Positions 16,782-25,274 of a DNA stretch of 64,000 nucleotides are shown in pieces. Both the position numbers and the translations under genes were made by a program. The stretch's first letter is position 1; each line of letters starts with the position of its first letter. This DNA comes from Bergeyella porcorum (GTDB taxonomy: Bacteria; Bacteroidota; Bacteroidia; Flavobacteriales; Weeksellaceae): the NCBI RefSeq assembly GCF_042427575.1, contig NZ_JBHMFD010000009.1, forward strand, positions 1 to 64,000, in the 5' to 3' direction. The notes under the pieces are model-generated. The model made no database searches and had not been told where the DNA came from. It saw only the letters and a list, made by a program, of their open reading frames with translations.

Positions 16782-17579
16782 TTAATCTTTATACTCCTCT
16801 GGAATCGTACAAACTGGGATAGGATTGATTTTATGCTGAGCGGCTTTGTGCATACGGGCAAAGATTTTATAGACTTCCAAATCTCTCTCTTTATAGTCGG
16901 CTTCTGTTTTCTTGCCCCATTCTTTTTGGATTTTTTCCAACTCTGGGTAGGTGGCTCCTATCTGCTGCTCATCGGTACGCTCGGTATCCCAAAGTCCATC
17001 GGTAGGGATGGCATTCTGGATAGATTCCACCAAATTGAGGGCTTTTGCCAAGGCATAAACTTCTGTTTTATAAAGGTCTGCGATAGGTGAAACATCTACG
17101 CCTCCATCACCGTATTTGGTATAGAAACCTATCCCAAAATCTTCCACTTTGTTGCCTGTACCGCATACTAGCAAGCCATTAATCTGCCCATAATAATAGA
17201 GCGTAAGCATTCTCAGTCGGCTTCGGGTATTTGCCAGAGCCAATTTTTCGTTGGCACTTTCGGTTTCCTCCGCTTTGAAGGTGGTCAATAGTTCCTCAAA
17301 AGCGGGGGTTAGGTTTATGCTCATTGCCTTGGCATTGGGGAACCTTGCCGTAATGTCATTCATATGTTCCCATGCACGGTTTACTTGGTCTTCCTTTTGG
17401 CGGATGGGCATTTCCAGCATCAGTAAATCTAGCCCCGTCATTGCACACAATGTAGAGACTACACCGCTATCTACCCCACCAGAAACACCTATGATATAAC
17501 CCTTTACGCCAGCTTTGGTAGCATAGTCTTTCAGCCAATCTACAATGTGATTGATAATTTTATTGGTTTGCATCGTCAT
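16782..17579 (-). CDS. nadE: NAD(+) synthase, ammonia-dependent
   Basis: Cytosolic enzyme of the last step of NAD synthesis, amidating nicotinate adenine dinucleotide with ATP and ammonia. The PP-loop is GVSGGVDSG (about residues 28-36). LANTRSRLRMLTLYY, GTGNKVEDFGIGF and the YTKYGDGGVDVSPIADLYKT region form the substrate sites. The 265 residues and the lack of a glutaminase domain indicate the NH3-dependent type. Possible starts are 17579 and 17573. It is divergent from gldB with a 60-bp shared promoter region. Confidence 0.94.
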   Translation of the reverse strand: MTMQTNKIINHIVDWLKDYATKAGVKGYIIGVSGGVDSGVVSTLCAMTGLDLLMLEMPIRQKEDQVNRAWEHMNDITARFPNAKAMSINLTPAFEELLTTFKAEETESANEKLALANTRSRLRMLTLYYYGQINGLLVCGTGNKVEDFGIGFYTKYGDGGVDVSPIADLYKTEVYALAKALNLVESIQNAIPTDGLWDTERTDEQQIGATYPELEKIQKEWGKKTEADYKERDLEVYKIFARMHKAAQHKINPIPVCTIPEEYKD

Positions 17580-17607
17580 TCTATTTTAAAAGTTTAAATG
17601 AAATAAC

Positions 17608-17615
17608 TACTTTTG
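17608..17615 (+). promoter_or_regulatory. -7 promoter element of gldB
   Basis: TACTTTTG, a full match to TAnnTTTG, ends 24 bp before the gldB ATG in the nadE-gldB divergent region. Confidence 0.55.
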
Positions 17616-17639
17616 TAAATATTTATCGTTGTAAAAATA

Positions 17640-18611
17640 ATGAAGTTTTTTAGATATACCGCTATTTTTTTAATATTCGTTTTAGGATTGATGTCTTGCC
17701 AAAAAGAAAACGCTTCTCATTGGGACAATGCCATAGATACCCCGAAAGAAGCGGTATCGGTAACTGATATTTCTGGAGATTTTTTCAATCCCAGCATCAG
17801 CACTGTGGCTTTTAAACAAAAATACCCTTGGTTTCAAGGGACGGTAAGCGATGCTGATTTTGAAGCGCGCAGAAGCGATTCCACGGAAATTAAAATCTAC
17901 AAAGAGGCGATTGCTAAAATCAATCAACCGCAATTAAAAAGCGATTTATCTGAGCTTTTCACAAGGGTAAAATTTTATTTTCCTTCCTTTCAAACTCCGA
18001 AAGTCTATCTTTTTTCCTCTGCTCTTCAGATGGCAAAAGACCCGATAATCTTGGACCCTAATGAAGGTTTTCTGTTTATAGACATTTCTGGATTTATGGG
18101 AGAAAACAACTCTAATTACAAAGGGATAGAGCAATATTATCAAAAGTCTATGCAGCCTCAAAATATTGTCCCAAAGGTATCTCAAATCATTGCTGAGCAA
18201 TTGGTTCCTGCAAGTTTGGAGCATCAGAAATTTATTGATATGCTAATCTACAATGGAAAAATAATGCTGCTGCAAGATGCTTTTTTGCCTAAAACCCCCG
18301 ATGATTTGAAAATCAACTACACGCCTCAGCAGTACGATTGGGCGATTGCCAATGAGGAAAATATCTGGAACTATTTTATAGAAAATGATTTGATTTTCAG
18401 TGATGAATCCCGATTGCAAGAGCGATTTATTACCCCAGGTCCTTTTTCTAAGTTCTATACGGCTATTGATAACGAGTCTTCTCCACAAATTGGAATTTTT
18501 ATAGGATGGCAAATCTGCAAAGCGTATTTTGAGAAAAATCCTAAAACGCCATTGATGGATTTCCTAGCTCTAGACTCTGAAACCATTTTTAATAATAGCG
18601 GATATAAGTAA
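17640..18611 (+). CDS. gldB: Gliding motility lipoprotein GldB
   Basis: Lipoprotein required for gliding and chitin utilisation in Flavobacterium; its biochemical role is not settled. The signal peptide ends in a lipobox, GLMSC (Cys20). The 323-residue length, the FKQKYPWF motif near residue 58, VYLFSSAL, FLFIDISGFMG, and EHQKFIDMLIYNGKIML are as in GldB. gldC follows after 91 bp, the arrangement known from Flavobacterium johnsoniae. Presence of GldB does not prove that the cell glides, because non-gliding relatives retain it alongside the type IX secretion system. Confidence 0.9.
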   Translation: MKFFRYTAIFLIFVLGLMSCQKENASHWDNAIDTPKEAVSVTDISGDFFNPSISTVAFKQKYPWFQGTVSDADFEARRSDSTEIKIYKEAIAKINQPQLKSDLSELFTRVKFYFPSFQTPKVYLFSSALQMAKDPIILDPNEGFLFIDISGFMGENNSNYKGIEQYYQKSMQPQNIVPKVSQIIAEQLVPASLEHQKFIDMLIYNGKIMLLQDAFLPKTPDDLKINYTPQQYDWAIANEENIWNYFIENDLIFSDESRLQERFITPGPFSKFYTAIDNESSPQIGIFIGWQICKAYFEKNPKTPLMDFLALDSETIFNNSGYK

Positions 18612-18613
18612 TT

Positions 18614-18682
18614 GTTAATTGTTAATTATAAATTTAAGCTATCAACCGACAACTATAAACTATAAACTATAAACTATAAACA
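18614..18682. repeat. Low-complexity repeats between gldB and gldC
   Basis: Short tandem AATTGTTAATTGTTAATTA-like sequence is followed by about four copies of the 8-mer ACTATAAA. The words (TATCAACC, GACAACTATAA, TAATTGTTAATT) recur at 31.9-32.9 kb, so this is a small patch of the same dispersed repeat. Confidence 0.75.
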
Positions 18683-18702
18683 ATCATCAAACTAATAAAA
18701 AA

Positions 18703-19026
18703 ATGCGTAAAACAACCATTACCATAGATGTAGAATTAGATGAAAATCATATTCCTGAAAAAATGACTTGGAATGCCCAAGATGGTGGCATTGAATCTCA
18801 AGAAACCAAAGCTACAATGATTTCCGTTTGGGATGATAAGGCAATGGAAGCCCTCAGGATAGACCTTTGGACAAAGGATATGCCCGTGGACCATATGAAG
18901 CGTTTTTTTCATCAGATTATCATTTCCTTAGGACACACCTATCAAAGGGCTACGGGCGAAGATGATGTAGCAGAGTGGATAGAGAATATGGCAGAGGAAT
19001 TTGCAATTAAATCGGCTATCAAATAA
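18703..19026 (+). CDS. gldC: Gliding motility protein GldC
   Basis: A 107-residue cytoplasmic protein whose family is needed for efficient gliding in Flavobacterium. It starts MRKTTITIDVELDENHIPEK and contains WNAQDGGIESQETKATMISVWD and MKRFFHQIIISLGHTYQRATG, as in GldC. There is no signal peptide or membrane segment. It follows gldB and is followed 14 bp later by tsaC, so it probably belongs to a gldB-gldC-tsaC-cca transcription unit. Confidence 0.9.
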   Translation: MRKTTITIDVELDENHIPEKMTWNAQDGGIESQETKATMISVWDDKAMEALRIDLWTKDMPVDHMKRFFHQIIISLGHTYQRATGEDDVAEWIENMAEEFAIKSAIK

Positions 19027-19040
19027 ATTTTATATCTTTA

Positions 19041-19589
19041 ATGAATCAGATTATAGACATTCTAAAAAACGGTGGCACCATCCTCTACCCCACAGATACC
19101 ATCTGGGGTATAGGTTGCGATGCTACCAATGTAGAAGCCGTCCGTAAAGTATTTGATATTAAAAAACGAGAAAAAAACAAGTCTTTCATCATCTTAGTAG
19201 AAAGCGAAAAACGACTGCAAGATTTGGTAGAGGTACCAGAGATGGCTTGGGAAATCATTGACCTGAGCGAAAAACCCGTTACCATTGTCTATGATAATCC
19301 CCACGGATTGCCAAGAGAACTTTTAGCCGAAGATGGAAGCATTGGCATCAGGCTGGTGAAAGATAATTTTTGTAAAAAACTGATTTCCAAACTCAATCAA
19401 CCTTTAGTTTCTACCTCTGCCAATTTTAGCGGAGAGAAAAGCCCAATGAAGTTTTCAGATATCAATCCTGAAATCATTCGCTTGGTAGATTACGCCGTAG
19501 AAGACCATAGAGAAAGGGTTTCGCAATGGCAAGGTTCATCCGTGATTAGAGTGTGGGCAGATAATAGAATTAAAGTATTGAGGGAATAA
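19041..19589 (+). CDS. tsaC: Threonylcarbamoyl-AMP synthase, short (TsaC/YwlC) form
   Basis: Makes threonylcarbamoyl-AMP from threonine, bicarbonate and ATP, the first step of t6A37 modification of ANN-reading tRNAs. The YrdC-fold motifs are visible: GGTILYPTDTIWGIGCDA, a KKREKNKSF segment, LVSTSANFSGEKSP and GIRLVKD. At 182 residues it lacks the C-terminal Sua5 domain, so it is the short form. It lies 14 bp behind gldC and 69 bp before the CCA-adding-type gene, a tRNA-related pairing. Confidence 0.92.
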   Translation: MNQIIDILKNGGTILYPTDTIWGIGCDATNVEAVRKVFDIKKREKNKSFIILVESEKRLQDLVEVPEMAWEIIDLSEKPVTIVYDNPHGLPRELLAEDGSIGIRLVKDNFCKKLISKLNQPLVSTSANFSGEKSPMKFSDINPEIIRLVDYAVEDHRERVSQWQGSSVIRVWADNRIKVLRE

Positions 19590-19658
19590 ATTCTTATTAC
19601 AAAATCAATATTAAATAGTAGAAACATAAAGGACATCTCCATAATCCTTAACAAAATA

Positions 19659-21071
19659 ATGCATATCAATCTTAATCAAAATAAAAATTTAAAATTATTT
19701 AAAACCATTTCTGAAGTAGCACACCAGCAGGGGCAGACTGTCTATGTTGTTGGAGGCTATGTGCGTGATTTACTAATGAAACGCAAAGCACCTACGGATA
19801 TTGATTTTGTAACGGAGCAAAATGGCATTCACCTCGCTCAAAAAGTTGCCGAAAGCATCAATCCAAAACTCAAAGTTTCTGTATTCAAAACCTATGGCAC
19901 GGCGATGTTTCGTCATAATGATTTGGAGCTAGAATTTGTAGGTGCCAGAAAGGAAAGCTACTCTGAAGATAGCCGAAAACCATCGGTAGAAGTAGGCACT
20001 TTGGAAGACGACCAAAAACGCCGAGATTTTACCATCAATGCAATGGCTATTTCTCTCAATAAAGACAATTTTGGAGAACTGATAGACCCCTTCAATGGAA
20101 GGGAAGACTTGCAAAACGGCATCTTGCGTACCCCTTTAGACCCCCATCAGACTTATTCTGATGATCCGCTGAGAATGATGCGTGCTATCCGATTTGCTTC
20201 CACATTAGGTTTCAAAATAGAATCTAAGTCTTTGGAAGCCATCAAGAAAGAAGCCCACCGCATTCAGATTGTGTCTATGGAACGCATTATGGTGGAGTTT
20301 AACAAAATTATGCTTTCAGAGCAGCCTTCTATCGGACTAAAACTATTGGATGATACCACGCTTTTAGAAAAAATCATCCCAGAGCTCACCGCCCTGAAAG
20401 GCATAGAAGAAGTGGAAGGACAAACCCATAAAGACAATTTCTATCATACACTGGAAGTGGTGGATAACATCTCTAAAAACACCGATAAACTTTGGCTTCG
20501 CTGGGCAGCTTTGCTTCACGACATTGGGAAAGCTCCTACCAAAAAATTTGTAGAAGGAACAGGCTGGACATTCCACGGACACGAGTTTCTCGGTTCCAAA
20601 ATGGTGAAAAAACTCTTTCAAAGGCTTAAACTTCCCCTCAATCAAGATATGAAGTATGTTCAGGAAATGGTAAAGCTGTCCTCCCGCCCTATCGCTTTGA
20701 TTACCGATGATGCTTCAGACTCTGCACTAAGGCGTTTGCTCTTTGATGCAGGAGAGGATTTGGAAGATTTATTCATCCTCTGTAAAGCCGATATCACTAC
20801 TAAAAACGCTTCCAAACAAAGGAAATATCAGAAAAACTTTGATTATGTCGCTAAGAAAATCAAAGAGGTGGAAGAAAAAGACCAAATAAGAAACTTTCAG
20901 CCACCTGTTTCAGGAGAAGAGATTATGGCAATGTTCGGTTTAAAACCTGGGCGTGAAGTGGGTATTTTAAAAGAAAAAGTGAAAGAAGCCATCTTGGAAG
21001 GCGATATTGCTAATGATAAAACCGAAGCCATCGCCTTTGTAAAACAAGAAGCCAAAAAAATGGGATTATAA
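19659..21071 (+). CDS. CCA-adding / poly(A) polymerase family nucleotidyltransferase with HD domain
   Basis: Class II nucleotidyltransferase that adds or repairs the CCA end of tRNAs (or adds poly(A); the two are hard to separate by sequence). The catalytic head has VVGGYVRDLLMKRKAPTDIDFV (DxD in TDIDF, residues about 30-50), the KRRDFTINAMAI motif near 130, and DDPLRMMRAIRFA. A C-terminal HD phosphohydrolase domain follows (WAALLHDIGK near 287; HGHEFLG). The 470 residues match the bacterial HD-containing type. It is downstream of tsaC and 30 bp upstream of the thioesterase gene. Confidence 0.9.
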   Translation: MHINLNQNKNLKLFKTISEVAHQQGQTVYVVGGYVRDLLMKRKAPTDIDFVTEQNGIHLAQKVAESINPKLKVSVFKTYGTAMFRHNDLELEFVGARKESYSEDSRKPSVEVGTLEDDQKRRDFTINAMAISLNKDNFGELIDPFNGREDLQNGILRTPLDPHQTYSDDPLRMMRAIRFASTLGFKIESKSLEAIKKEAHRIQIVSMERIMVEFNKIMLSEQPSIGLKLLDDTTLLEKIIPELTALKGIEEVEGQTHKDNFYHTLEVVDNISKNTDKLWLRWAALLHDIGKAPTKKFVEGTGWTFHGHEFLGSKMVKKLFQRLKLPLNQDMKYVQEMVKLSSRPIALITDDASDSALRRLLFDAGEDLEDLFILCKADITTKNASKQRKYQKNFDYVAKKIKEVEEKDQIRNFQPPVSGEEIMAMFGLKPGREVGILKEKVKEAILEGDIANDKTEAIAFVKQEAKKMGL

Positions 21072-21101
21072 TAAAAACTCAAAATTAACATAAGATAAAA
21101 A

Positions 21102-21488
21102 ATGAATTACGAAGACAAAATTCAGAGCTCAATTACCAGAGTATTTAAAGTGGTATTTCCTAACATTACCAACCATCACAATACAATGTTTGGTGGTACA
21201 GTAATGGAAATGATGGATGAAATTGCCTTTATGACCGCAACCCGTTTTGCAAGAAAATCTTTCGTTACGGTGAGTTGTGATAGAATTGATTTCAAAAAAC
21301 CTATCCCAGCCGATACTATTGTAGAGCTGATAGGGAAAGTGAAATATGTAGGTAATACCAGCATTAAAGTAAATGTGGAAATCTATATAGAAGAAATGTT
21401 TGCCGATGTGCGAGAAAAAGCCGTTTCGGGAGATTTCACCTTAGTAGCCATAGGCGATGATGGCAAGCCTAAAAAAATCTTTGAATAA
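21102..21488 (+). CDS. Acyl-CoA thioesterase, hotdog fold
   Basis: A 128-residue cytosolic single-hotdog thioesterase hydrolysing acyl-CoA, with close resemblance to the YciA / BFIT-type family. Key segments are NHHNTMFGGTVMEMMDEIAF (the N-x-x-x-x-x-GG-x-x-x-x-x-x-D active-site pattern, with Asp near residue 42) and VSCDRIDFKKPIPADTIVEL. It ends the gldB-to-thioesterase run, with a strong terminator 18 bp past the stop. The substrate chain length cannot be told. Confidence 0.88.
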   Translation: MNYEDKIQSSITRVFKVVFPNITNHHNTMFGGTVMEMMDEIAFMTATRFARKSFVTVSCDRIDFKKPIPADTIVELIGKVKYVGNTSIKVNVEIYIEEMFADVREKAVSGDFTLVAIGDDGKPKKIFE

Positions 21489-21506
21489 TAGTTTCTAAAA
21501 GTAATT

Positions 21507-21541
21507 TGCTCAGACCACAATAGTCTGAGCATTGTTTTTTT
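21507..21541. terminator. Terminator between thioesterase and converging dgt
   Basis: TGCTCAGAC (21507-21515) and GTCTGAGCA (21523-21531) form a 9-bp perfect stem, followed on the plus strand by a T run that touches the end of the minus-strand dgt gene. Confidence 0.88.
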
Positions 21542-22897
21542 CTACATTGTCATTCCGATATCTATTCCTTTTATTTTTCGGTAGAGGTCGGTTGCAAAAT
21601 TATCCGTCATTCCCGATACGAAATCCAACACGCCCAAAACCTTCTGGTAAGTACTGCCATCTTCATAGTGAAACTGGGGAGGCATCAGTTGTAAAGATTT
21701 TTTATCATAAGAAGTTCGCCTTTCCTTTGGTTTCATTATTGGAAATACAAAATGATTGAGCAACTCATACATCACATTATACCCCGCATTTTCTATCTCT
21801 ACCACAGAACGATGACCATAGATTTTCTCTATTGAAAATTTTTCTATCTCTTGTAATGAAGGGTTACCTTTCTTGTAAATATCCAGCAATGCCACCTCCA
21901 AAGTCCCTGCCAGTATCGCTTCAAAATTTTGCTTAAAAATCTGAAACGATTGATTAATCAAAGCATTAATCACCTTAGCACGGAGATAGGCAATGCGTTC
22001 GTTAGCATTGGTAAGCACCGCCATTTTCTCTTCCACTCTTCGGGTGTCTGCATTTTCAGATTTTATCAGTTCAAAAAATAGGTTTTCAATATCCGAAGTT
22101 GCCACAATCCCCAGCCTATGGGCATCTTCCATATCTATAATATTGTAGCAAATATCATCTGCCGCCTCCACCAGCCATACAAAAGGATGGCGTCTAAAAA
22201 TGGTAGGCTCTTCATTTTCTTGTAACATATTTACCGATTGGGCAATGTTCAGAAAGGTTTCTTTTTCGTTTTGGAAAAATCCAAATTTCTTACGATGCAA
22301 TTCACCTTTTTTCTTAGCAATCGCTTCACAAGGATATTTGGCAATACTTGCCAAGGTGGTATGCGTCAGTTGGGTTCCACCTGCGTCTTTTCCCTGCTGC
22401 TGATGCGTCAGTACCCTAATGGCATTGGCATTTCCTTCAAAATTGATTAAATCTGCCCATTCTTTTTCGGTAAAATATTGTTTTAAATCGGATTCATTTC
22501 TTTGAAAAAAACTGGCAATAGCATCTTCCCCAGAATGACCAAAGGCAGGATTGCCCACATCGTGGCACAAGCAAGCTGCCGCTACCACATTACTCAGATT
22601 ATAGAGATAGAAACTCTCTGCCTCTTCGGACAAATCTTTCCCATAATGCTCCACGATAAACTCACCTGCCAAGCTGCCCAAACTTCTTCCTACAGAGGAT
22701 ACCTCCAAAGAGTGCGTCAATCTATTGTGGACAAAGACACTTCCTGGCAAAGGAAACACTTGCGTTTTATTTTGTAACCTTCGGAAAGCTGATGAGAAAA
22801 TTAATCTATCAAAATCCCTTTGGAAATCCGTTCTTGAAGCCTTGGTTGCCCCGTGATTTCCTGTTCTTTGATTGGTGAATAAACGATTTAAATCCAT
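21542..22897 (-). CDS. dgt: Deoxyguanosinetriphosphate triphosphohydrolase
   Basis: HD-domain enzyme that splits dGTP to deoxyguanosine and tripolyphosphate, affecting nucleotide pools and possibly phage DNA synthesis. Motifs: RLQNKTQVFP, HNRLTHSLEVSSVGRSLG (first His of the HD site), CLCHDVGNPAFGHSGEDAI (HD plus Mg site), and the later D of EAADDICYNIIDMEDA. I use the ATG at 22897 (MDLNRLFTNQRTG); a TTG three codons upstream is less likely. The 451 residues are normal. It converges on the thioesterase gene and shares the terminator region. Confidence 0.92.
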   Translation of the reverse strand: MDLNRLFTNQRTGNHGATKASRTDFQRDFDRLIFSSAFRRLQNKTQVFPLPGSVFVHNRLTHSLEVSSVGRSLGSLAGEFIVEHYGKDLSEEAESFYLYNLSNVVAAACLCHDVGNPAFGHSGEDAIASFFQRNESDLKQYFTEKEWADLINFEGNANAIRVLTHQQQGKDAGGTQLTHTTLASIAKYPCEAIAKKKGELHRKKFGFFQNEKETFLNIAQSVNMLQENEEPTIFRRHPFVWLVEAADDICYNIIDMEDAHRLGIVATSDIENLFFELIKSENADTRRVEEKMAVLTNANERIAYLRAKVINALINQSFQIFKQNFEAILAGTLEVALLDIYKKGNPSLQEIEKFSIEKIYGHRSVVEIENAGYNVMYELLNHFVFPIMKPKERRTSYDKKSLQLMPPQFHYEDGSTYQKVLGVLDFVSGMTDNFATDLYRKIKGIDIGMTM

Positions 22898-23018
22898 ACG
22901 AGCCAAAAGTAAGACTTAAAATTGAATTGTGAAAATCAATACTTGAAAATCGCCATTAGCCACCAGAACTAAAAAATTTTCAAATGAAATATTAATTCAT
23001 ATATATTATTGGGTAAAA

Positions 23019-23447
23019 TTAAATATCTTTAATAAAATCTTCATATTCCCAATAAAATCGTTCGAAGCCATCCATCTCATCATAGAAAAATTCAAAAATA
23101 TCTCTCCAAGTATCTCTATTAAAAACCGAAACGCCGTGTTTCTCTACCCAAATTCGGCTGATGACCTTGCCATTATCCAACGGATAAAATTCATCTTTAT
23201 GAAAAGCTCCTACAAAATCTTTTAAAATATCCTCCAAAGACCAGATTTTTTCATAATAAGCATTACGAAACAACTCATCTTTCATCTCTATATCTATGGA
23301 AACTTCCGCTTTTTTATTATCCACATAGAATTTAAAAGAGAAATCTTTAATCTTGGTATCATACAATATCCATTTACGAGGAAAAGATTTTCCAAACGCT
23401 GTCCAAAACTCCTTTTTTATCTGTTGTGCTTCTTGTTTGCTAAACAT
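23019..23447 (-). CDS. DUF4268 family protein
   Basis: A 142-residue cytosolic protein that matches the pattern of DUF4268 proteins, which are common in Flavobacteriia and sometimes joined to nuclease-like domains. The start, MFSKQEAQQIKKEFWTAFG, and the segment FYVDNKKAEVSIDIEMKD are typical. The C-terminal half is rich in aromatic and acidic residues (WEYEDFIKDI). No function is known. A bidirectional terminator separates it from the pyruvate dehydrogenase genes. Confidence 0.75.
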   Translation of the reverse strand: MFSKQEAQQIKKEFWTAFGKSFPRKWILYDTKIKDFSFKFYVDNKKAEVSIDIEMKDELFRNAYYEKIWSLEDILKDFVGAFHKDEFYPLDNGKVISRIWVEKHGVSVFNRDTWRDIFEFFYDEMDGFERFYWEYEDFIKDI

Positions 23448-23480
23448 TGTTTTCTAAAATAATCCCTACAAAAATAATAA

Positions 23481-23514
23481 AACCATCTCATTTCAGAGGA
23501 TGAGATGGTTTTTT
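23481..23514. terminator. Terminator downstream of pyruvate dehydrogenase E2
   Basis: AACCATCTCA (23481-23490) and TGAGATGGTT (23501-23510) form a 10-bp perfect stem, flanked by A on the left and T on the right, so it can work in either direction. Its place after the E2 gene suggests minus-strand use. Confidence 0.85.
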
Positions 23515-23535
23515 AAAATAGTGTTCAATTAAAAG

Positions 23536-25155
23536 TTATACCAACATTGTTAGAGGTTGCTCCAAGTAAGTTCTCAATGTTTGCAAGAACTCTGCTCCTG
23601 TAGCTCCGTCTATCACTCTATGGTCACAAGCCAATGAAAGTTTCATCGTATTGCCCACCACAATCTGTCCATCTTTTACCACTGGTTTTTCTATGATGGC
23701 TCCCACAGAAAGAATTGCCGCATTAGGCTGATTGATAATAGATGTAAATGTTTCTATACCAAACATTCCAAGGTTAGAAATAGAGAATGTAGAACCTTCC
23801 ATTTCGTTGGCTTTCAATCCTTTATTTTTAGCTCTACTTGCCAAGTCTTTCACCGATGCAGAAATCTGATTATAGTTCATAAAATCAGCATTTTTCAATA
23901 CTGGAACCACCAGACCATCTGGAATAGCCACAGCCACCCCGATATTGATATTACCGTGGTGAACAATTTTATCACCTCCCCAAGAAGAATTAATCTGCGG
24001 ATGCTTTCTCAATGCCATAGCCGTTGCCTTGATGACCATATCGTTGAAAGAAACTTTGGTATCAGGTAAAGTATTCATCTCTTTTCTAGCTTGGATGGCT
24101 TTATCCATATTGATTTCCACCATCAGATAGTAATGTGGTGCAGAGAATTTACTTTCAGAAAGTCGTTTTGCAATAACATTTCTTACTTGCGAATTTGGCG
24201 TTTCTGTTGTTTCTCCTGCCACAAAGTTCATAGCCACTTGCTGAGCAGCCGGCTGAGCTACTGCAACATTAGCTGCTACTGCATTAGTTGCCGATGGCTG
24301 ATAGTTTTCAATATCTTTTCTTACGATTCTTCCATTTTCTCCTGTCCCTTTCAAGGTAGAAATATCAATTCCTTTTTCTTGAGCCATTTTCTTTGCCAAA
24401 GGAGAAATCGCAATTCTATCCGAAGTAGTAGCCGAGATAGAAGCAGGTGAAGGTGAAGGTGATGCTACAACTTTTTCTTTATTTTCAGTTTTTGGAGTCT
24501 GAGCCTGAGGTTTTGCAGTAGCTCCTCCTCCATTTACAATTGCAGAAACATCTGTTCCCGCAGGTCCAATAATGGCAAGAACGGTATCTACCAAAGAAGC
24601 TCCACCTTCGGAAACGCCTTGGTAAAGCAATGTCCCATTAAATTCAGATTCAAAATCCTGAACCGCCTTATCTGTTTCAATTTCTGCTAAAATATCGCCT
24701 TCTTTCACAGCATCGCCCACATTTTTGTGCCATTTGGCTACTTTTCCTTCCGTCATTGTATCCGAAAGGCGAGGCATTGTAATCACCTCCACTCCTGCTG
24801 GAACTTCGGCTACTGCTTGTGGTTCTGAAGATGGTGTTTCCTCTACTTTTGCCTCTACTGGTGCTGCTTCTGCTTTTGGAGCCGCCCCACCACCGATAAG
24901 TGCCGAAATATCCTCACCTGCATTGCCAATAACTGCCAATACAGAATCTACCGCAGCGGCATTCCCTTCTTCTGTCCCGATGTATAGGAGGGTTCCTTTA
25001 ATTTCAGATTCAAAATCCTGAACCGCTTTATCGGTTTCAATTTCTGCTAAAATATCGCCTTCGTTTACGGCATCTCCTACTTTCTTGTGCCATTTCGCCA
25101 CTTTTCCTTCCGTCATTGTATCCGAAAGGCGAGGCATTGTAATTATTTCTGCCAT
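23536..25155 (-). CDS. pdhC: Pyruvate dehydrogenase complex E2, dihydrolipoyl acetyltransferase with two lipoyl domains
   Basis: Core of the pyruvate dehydrogenase complex; transfers acetyl groups from lipoyl-lysine to CoA. Order of domains: lipoyl domain 1 (about 1-78, Lys43 in ETDKAVQ), linker, lipoyl domain 2 (about 122-198, Lys163), Ala/Pro-rich linker, E3/E1-binding domain (about 245-285, ISPLAKKMAQEKGIDISTLK), and the catalytic domain ending in the active-site CDHRVIDGATG. The two lipoyl domains are nearly identical, also at the DNA level. The E1-alpha gene is 119 bp upstream. E1-beta and E3 are not in this window. Confidence 0.95.
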   Translation of the reverse strand: MAEIITMPRLSDTMTEGKVAKWHKKVGDAVNEGDILAEIETDKAVQDFESEIKGTLLYIGTEEGNAAAVDSVLAVIGNAGEDISALIGGGAAPKAEAAPVEAKVEETPSSEPQAVAEVPAGVEVITMPRLSDTMTEGKVAKWHKNVGDAVKEGDILAEIETDKAVQDFESEFNGTLLYQGVSEGGASLVDTVLAIIGPAGTDVSAIVNGGGATAKPQAQTPKTENKEKVVASPSPSPASISATTSDRIAISPLAKKMAQEKGIDISTLKGTGENGRIVRKDIENYQPSATNAVAANVAVAQPAAQQVAMNFVAGETTETPNSQVRNVIAKRLSESKFSAPHYYLMVEINMDKAIQARKEMNTLPDTKVSFNDMVIKATAMALRKHPQINSSWGGDKIVHHGNINIGVAVAIPDGLVVPVLKNADFMNYNQISASVKDLASRAKNKGLKANEMEGSTFSISNLGMFGIETFTSIINQPNAAILSVGAIIEKPVVKDGQIVVGNTMKLSLACDHRVIDGATGAEFLQTLRTYLEQPLTMLV

Positions 25156-25274
25156 AATTTTAATATATTAATGAGGGAATTAGATGATTGAAAAATTAAG
25201 CAATGAAATAATGATGTTCACTCTTGCTTGTAGAATTATCTTATTTTCAAATTATCCAATTCTCAAATTAGTTT

